DNA from: Sequoia sempervirens
Taxonomy: Eukaryota; Streptophyta; Pinopsida; Cupressales; Cupressaceae
Length of the DNA stretch: 64,000 bases
Reading direction: 5' to 3'
Assembly: GCA_007258455.2 (NCBI GenBank)
Contig: VDFB02254990.1
Location: forward strand, 434,001 to 498,000
The notes below the pieces were generated by a model, which was given only the letters and a program-made list of their open reading frames with translations, made no database searches and was not told the DNA's origin. Positions 58,904-64,000 of this stretch are shown in pieces (the stretch's first letter is position 1; each line of letters starts with the position of its first letter). The translations under genes were made by a program, and so were the position numbers.

Positions 58904-61900
58904 CCCATGTAGGCCTCTACTCTATTGGTACCTTATGATTGGCCTTGAACAATCACCAATTTGTTTTATGAGTATGTAATGCATGTAATATAACCTTGTA
59001 GTTGATATTACATTTGTACATGTTTTAAATATTTTGTACGCTTTTCCTTACAAGTCTTTTTCATGAACCATATTTCTATGGTCATCTTCGTAGTTCATGA
59101 TACATTCAAGTTCTTGATCTAACATATTTTAAGTGTTGGTAGTAATTTGATAAAATTCATCAAGTTCTTTTTTTTGATATGGACTTACTCTATCTATTAA
59201 TTTCCATATGAAATTTAATGGAACAATCATGTGATTCTATTCACTTTTGAAGCTAATCATATTATACATAAAATGCATATCTACACCTACTTGGAAAGAT
59301 AACATCCATCCTAGTGATGCAAGATTATGTTATTATTTTTACTTATTATTAACCTACAAAGCTATCTAGAAAAATGGTGTGCCTTAGATATGCACCCCAT
59401 GGTGAATCCATTATTCATTTTCAAGTTTATTGATCAAATGTTCTCCTACCTTTAAGTGTTCTAGTTTTCAATGGTTCTTGATGAGTTTATTAGATTGTAA
59501 TATCTAAATAATTCAGGTAGTTAGAATTCATCCAATATGAGGTATTAGTTTTGTGGTATTAAGATTTCATTTGGGTGCTTAGATCCACCTCTTGTTTGTA
59601 TTTTTTTCCTTTATAGTTTCTAGGTTACTATATTTATAATTCTTGATTTGAGTTTTTAAGAATTCTCTTTTATGATATGCTATTACCGCTCATACATTAG
59701 AACAATCTCTAAGTGCTCACAATGAGATTAACTATGAAACCATTAAATAGTCTTGAAAATGTATTGGAAGTTGTTTTGGAGTATCTACAAGGTTTACAAA
59801 CCCTCCTTGAAGCATTGGAACTCTTTATTATTGTTTAAAATAACTTTTTATATCATCAATTTAAATTTAAAGGATGACATGAAGGTAATCTAGAATGAAG
59901 GTTTGAACAAGGATCATTGGATATATGACCTACCTTGAATGCACCATTATATTCCCTTTAATAGACCACAAATTATGTTATAATTTCTCATCTATTAAGA
60001 TAGAGCTACATTTTTCAAGTGGGAGCCATACCCCTTATAAAAGCTATACGATGAAATATTTTGGTGTCTAACACCTACTACAAGTTCTAAAATTGTGATT
60101 TATGATATCAAAATCCTCCTATAGCTATTGAAAATAGAAAAATATAGTTTAACTATATGTAAATTTTGGTGTTGGAATGTGGAATTTTTTTTGAAATAAT
60201 TTTTTGTTGGATTTTAACCTTAGGATTAACTAATTTTACTGATTTAGAACCTTATTCTGAATCTCAATGCTAAGGAACCATAATACTTGTGAAAAGGTCC
60301 CTTTATTTATACATTCTAATTATCTTTATAAATGTTTCCTAATATTTTAGAAAATTAAGATAAATAGGTTGTAGATGCATATATCTTCAACCATAGGTAG
60401 AGATAGAATTATAATGGTTTATTTGTTGTGAGATTCTTGAAAACAATTATATCATTTTAGTATGGTGATTTATTTTTTGACATGCGCACATGTATAATAT
60501 CTTTTTGTACTTGGAATGCCTATTTAAAATTTAACATCATTGCTTAAATTGAAGAAATTCATTCAAGAGATAAAGAATATGTTTTCATTTTAGTCAACAT
60601 TCCACCATAGGGTGTAAGTATAGTTGTAGAGAGATAAAATTATTTATCATTCTACATGAGTGTCCTACATAGTAAAGATGGTTGTTTTCTTTGTGTGGCC
60701 AACATTAAACACTTGTGGAAATTGAAAATTACCTTGAAAACTATTTTCAATGAACCCTAGATAGTAAGGTATCTCTTCCTTACCAACTCTATGATTATAA
60801 AGAGACTACCAAAAATTGTCATCACAAGGGTAATAGTTTACTAAGAAAAAAGAATGATATGTTAGAAAACTAGGTGGAATAGTCAACACTATTTGAGAAC
60901 AACTATGTTGTAAAAAATAAATGACATAGTCTGATTATTACAACAACAATAAGATAGTATTAACCTAAGAAATAATGTGACACAATAGAGGTTAACTACT
61001 TATCCCAAAAAGTTACCATCCAAAATAATACTTCACTTGCAATAACACTATTAAACATAGAAACAAAATATTACATAATGAATACTAGACTATAATATTT
61101 CTTATGTTATCCTAATAGCATCATGGTGGATATCACACCTTAGAATATTTTTATGGTATACATAGAGCCATTATTGATTATAGGAATTATCAAGAGGGAG
61201 TTAAAGACAACAAAGAAGACTATAATTAAGTAGAGTTTATTGTGTAAAGACATAAAATATAGTTATGCATCACTTCTACATGTTTTATTCCTCTTATCAT
61301 TTAAATGATTTATAATTCTTTCATAGTAGGTAGTAGGAGTACTAATGTTTCCATAAGATGACAATCAAACTAGAGGTTATCATCACAATTAGGCTACATG
61401 CTCACTTAATTTCCTATGTGTTATCATTGTTCCATCATAGAGAACAACAATAGGTTAAAAGCATACTCTCAAAAAATATTTAAAGCCATAAAAATTTAAG
61501 ATAATCATGGTTATTAAGGCTACCATAAATCTTATAGGATGGTCATGTGCCTAGATAGTCTTATTAAGGTTATCATAATCAACAAAAATAAAAATAAGAG
61601 GTTTTATGTAGAATTTCATGAGGTGCTAAATTATATATGTTTCCACCTTGTTATTAGGCATCAATTAAAAGCAAACCATGAATGCTAAGAGGACTATCTC
61701 ATCAAGGGTAAGAGTGTCATAAATGCTAGTATCAAGGCCCATATCATTTCATGTAGAACTCTACAATTTTTCTCTTATATGATAGTAATCACCAATTGGC
61801 TAGTCTTGTATCACCTAATAGGATTTTCATGATAGTTTACTATCACTTAAAAATTACACACATATAGATGAGATGGTCCTAAAATAAATCTAGTATCACT

Positions 61901-62975
61901 AAGATAACCTTGTCATTAAGTTAAAATATTTTCATGAGTAATAGATACAATTTTCCTTTTTTTTATTTTATTGAGTGTGAAGTTATAAAGTATTTTTTAT
62001 TTATTTAAATGATAAGGCCCACATCCCAATAATGATGTTAAGACAGTAATATTGTTGATTTTTATATACATTAGAGAATAGCTTGTAGCTCATTTTCTCA
62101 TCGATTGCTATAAAACCATCCTGAAGAATATTAAAAGAAAATAAGGAAGTTAGGTTGTTAGCTCCTTCTAAGGAAGTCATTGAGTCACATGGTCTCATTT
62201 AAATTTATGAGGAAATAAAAATACTTTTGAAGACTTATAAATGAGGAGGACAATGACATGAATGATGAAAATCATAGTATTAGAAAGACAATTAAGGGAC
62301 CTCATTCAATAACTATTAATGCATTTTCCTTATGTAAACTATACAATACATTATCCCAAGGCTATTTTATCAAGCCATAATCATAATAGACATAGTTAAT
62401 CATACGGTCATGAAAATCATGACTGTGCTTAATCTTAGAATTATTATTATTGTATGATTTGTTATATAGGTCTTCTCAAGTGAGAAGCACCATGATAGCC
62501 AATAATATTCAAGAAATATATAAATTATTATATGGAACTATTATAACGTATTAGCTTATAAATGGGAAACTTCCATCATCAATACCAATGGTAATCATGG
62601 CAATTGGGATCTTGCTACCCTAAAGCTCTAACATTAACCTCTAGACATATTGATAAATATCATCACCTCAATGAATACTATAAATCAAAGAAAATTTATC
62701 ATGATGATTTTCATACACTTAGTTATCCATAGGTTGATAATATCTCCATTAATAATACCATATGACTAAATCATTATCATCAAGGTATCAATATTTTATT
62801 CATAAAGAATATCATAAAGATTCGAGGATCTATTTAAATAGAAAATTTTGTCAAACATATAAAGTAGGTTGTCATCAAGGGGTATGGTAGTTATTGTAAT
62901 ATAACACTTGTATACTTATTACATCATTAAGATATTGAGTAATCATAAACAATTGTCCTAAAAGGATTCACACAC
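58904..62975. other. G3 right target duplication (58904-58908), then no gene recognised
   Basis: After CCCAT, about 4 kb of AT-rich, ATCAT-rich sequence with stops in every frame. I see no domain, LTR end, primer site or polypurine tract. It is either very old repeat sequence or non-genic DNA. Confidence 0.55.
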
Positions 62976-63767
62976 GAGTATGTGTAGGATCATGATGGGA
63001 CAAAAAGTGGTGATATGATGGGTATGTGTAGGGTATCCGGCTGAAAACTTTTTTTTTACCAAAAGTTAATGAAAAGAAAAGGGTTTTTAAAGGAGATTCT
63101 CAAATTTCCACCAATATAAATTATGCTTTACTTTCAATTTAATAAATAATTATTATTCATTTTCTATTTGAATTGTGACTAAATTCCTCATTGACAAGCT
63201 AATTGAAAAACATCTATAGCTTTCAAATGGTATCACATTTTTTGAATCTGAAACATGTGTCACATTTTATGCTTTGTAAACTATAGGATTTAAAAAGAAA
63301 TGAATTTCATGAATTTTTGACCAAGTTAAGGTGGCCAGACATACGAGTTTTTATATTTTTTAAAAGTTGTAATAAAAAATTCATAATTATTTACTTGGAA
63401 AAAAATTACAAAAAATATGCATCACATTGGGACATGAGTCCTCTACTTATATCTAAAATATTTTTTAAAAATATTACCATTTTATTGTGGTTAGGGTAGT
63501 CAGATAGACACAAGTACTTATTTTTTCCTTGAAATTTAAGTGCTACTACATTTAAATTTCAATTTTTCACGAAATATATATATATTTTTTTAAAATCTAG
63601 TAGTTTAGAAACTACATTCAATTTGATACAAATTATATTCTTACATATTTTTTAAATAATATAGATAAGTTAGTCAAATTTTTATGTCAATTTGTCTAAC
63701 TATGATTTTTTTTTAATTTTTCACCACTTGAGGGCCTATTTTTTCCATAAGGATCCTACACATACCC
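62976..63767 (+). mobile_element. TIR element copy c7
   Basis: Ends GAGTATGTGTAGGATCATGA (first G run changed to GAG) and AAGGATCCTACACATACCC. Flanks ACAC (left) and ATAC (right), a 4-base duplication with one change. It includes the extra subterminal unit (GGGTATGTGTAGGGTAT). The 60-codon frame at 63317-63499 is shared with c4 only because the elements are related. Confidence 0.87.
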
Positions 63768-64000
63768 ATACTATGGCAATAAGAATAATCACATAAATAT
63801 TGTGATAGTAAAAGAATACCTACATTTCCTCATGTTTTTCATCAAGCCATGGGCACTATCATGTCTCATTCTAACAATTAATTTAGGGTAATTTTCATGC
63901 CTGAACCACTAAAGAACTATTAATACAACTGTTATAGTTAGTGTCATGGAAGAAATGGTGTCATTAGATGAATTTGATAATCAAGGAGGGTTGTCCTATC
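63768..64000. other. No gene recognised (right edge)
   Basis: Short AT-rich flank to the window end, without recognisable features. Confidence 0.5.

Noticed and set aside
58909..62975. Search for retroelement domains in the 4 kb right region
   Set aside because: No reverse transcriptase, integrase, gag, LTR end or polypurine tract could be supported; left unannotated.

Overview
This 64 kb window looks like gene-poor, AT-rich nuclear DNA from a large-genome seed plant. A gymnosperm such as a conifer is my best guess, but this is inference: it rests on repeat style, the age of the insertions and a PPR fragment. I see no intact host gene, rRNA, tRNA, CRISPR array or bacterial-type operon. Almost everything I can name is a transposable element or its remains, and nearly all the reading frames carry stops and frameshifts.

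Layout. Bases 1-8900 hold undefined AT-rich sequence with one copy (c1) of a ~0.8 kb inverted-repeat DNA element, a 153-bp tandem duplication, a shuffled block repeat (4144-5345) and a foldback element (6602-6900). Bases ~8900-14518 are a plus-strand Ty3/gypsy-type element (G1) with gag and protease-like remnants only, broken by c2. Bases 14519-27787 are a complete, decayed minus-strand Ty1/copia element (C1) with 2.6 kb LTRs, primer site, polypurine tract and 5-base target duplication; it holds copies c3, c4 and c5. Bases 27788-34120 are the only stretch with host-gene traces: the tail of a receptor-like kinase (29601-29908, minus) and a decayed PPR array (30237-30965, plus).

Bases 34126-58903 are one gypsy element (G3), recognised by its flanking duplication CCCAT. 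It has been opened by later insertions: a complete minus-strand relative (G2, 36147-45196, target duplication ATTTC), inverted-repeat copy c6, and, inside its 3' LTR, a probable solo copia LTR (X) that in turn holds a young Tat-lineage gypsy element (G5, 49560-56051). Bases 58909-64000 are unassigned apart from copy c7.

Most notable are three things. (1) Seven copies (782-808 bp) of a TIR element share ends GGGTATGTGYAGGATCAT and make mostly 4-base target duplications of variable sequence; two copies have a matching empty site elsewhere in the window. I cannot assign it to a superfamily. (2) G1, G2 and G3 form a gypsy family with gag and protease-like coding but no reverse transcriptase or integrase. 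(3) The LTRs and leaders of G2 and G3 carry a ~35-bp imperfect palindrome at least 16 times, at matching offsets in diverged LTRs, with paired changes in the two arms. This suggests a conserved foldback structure.
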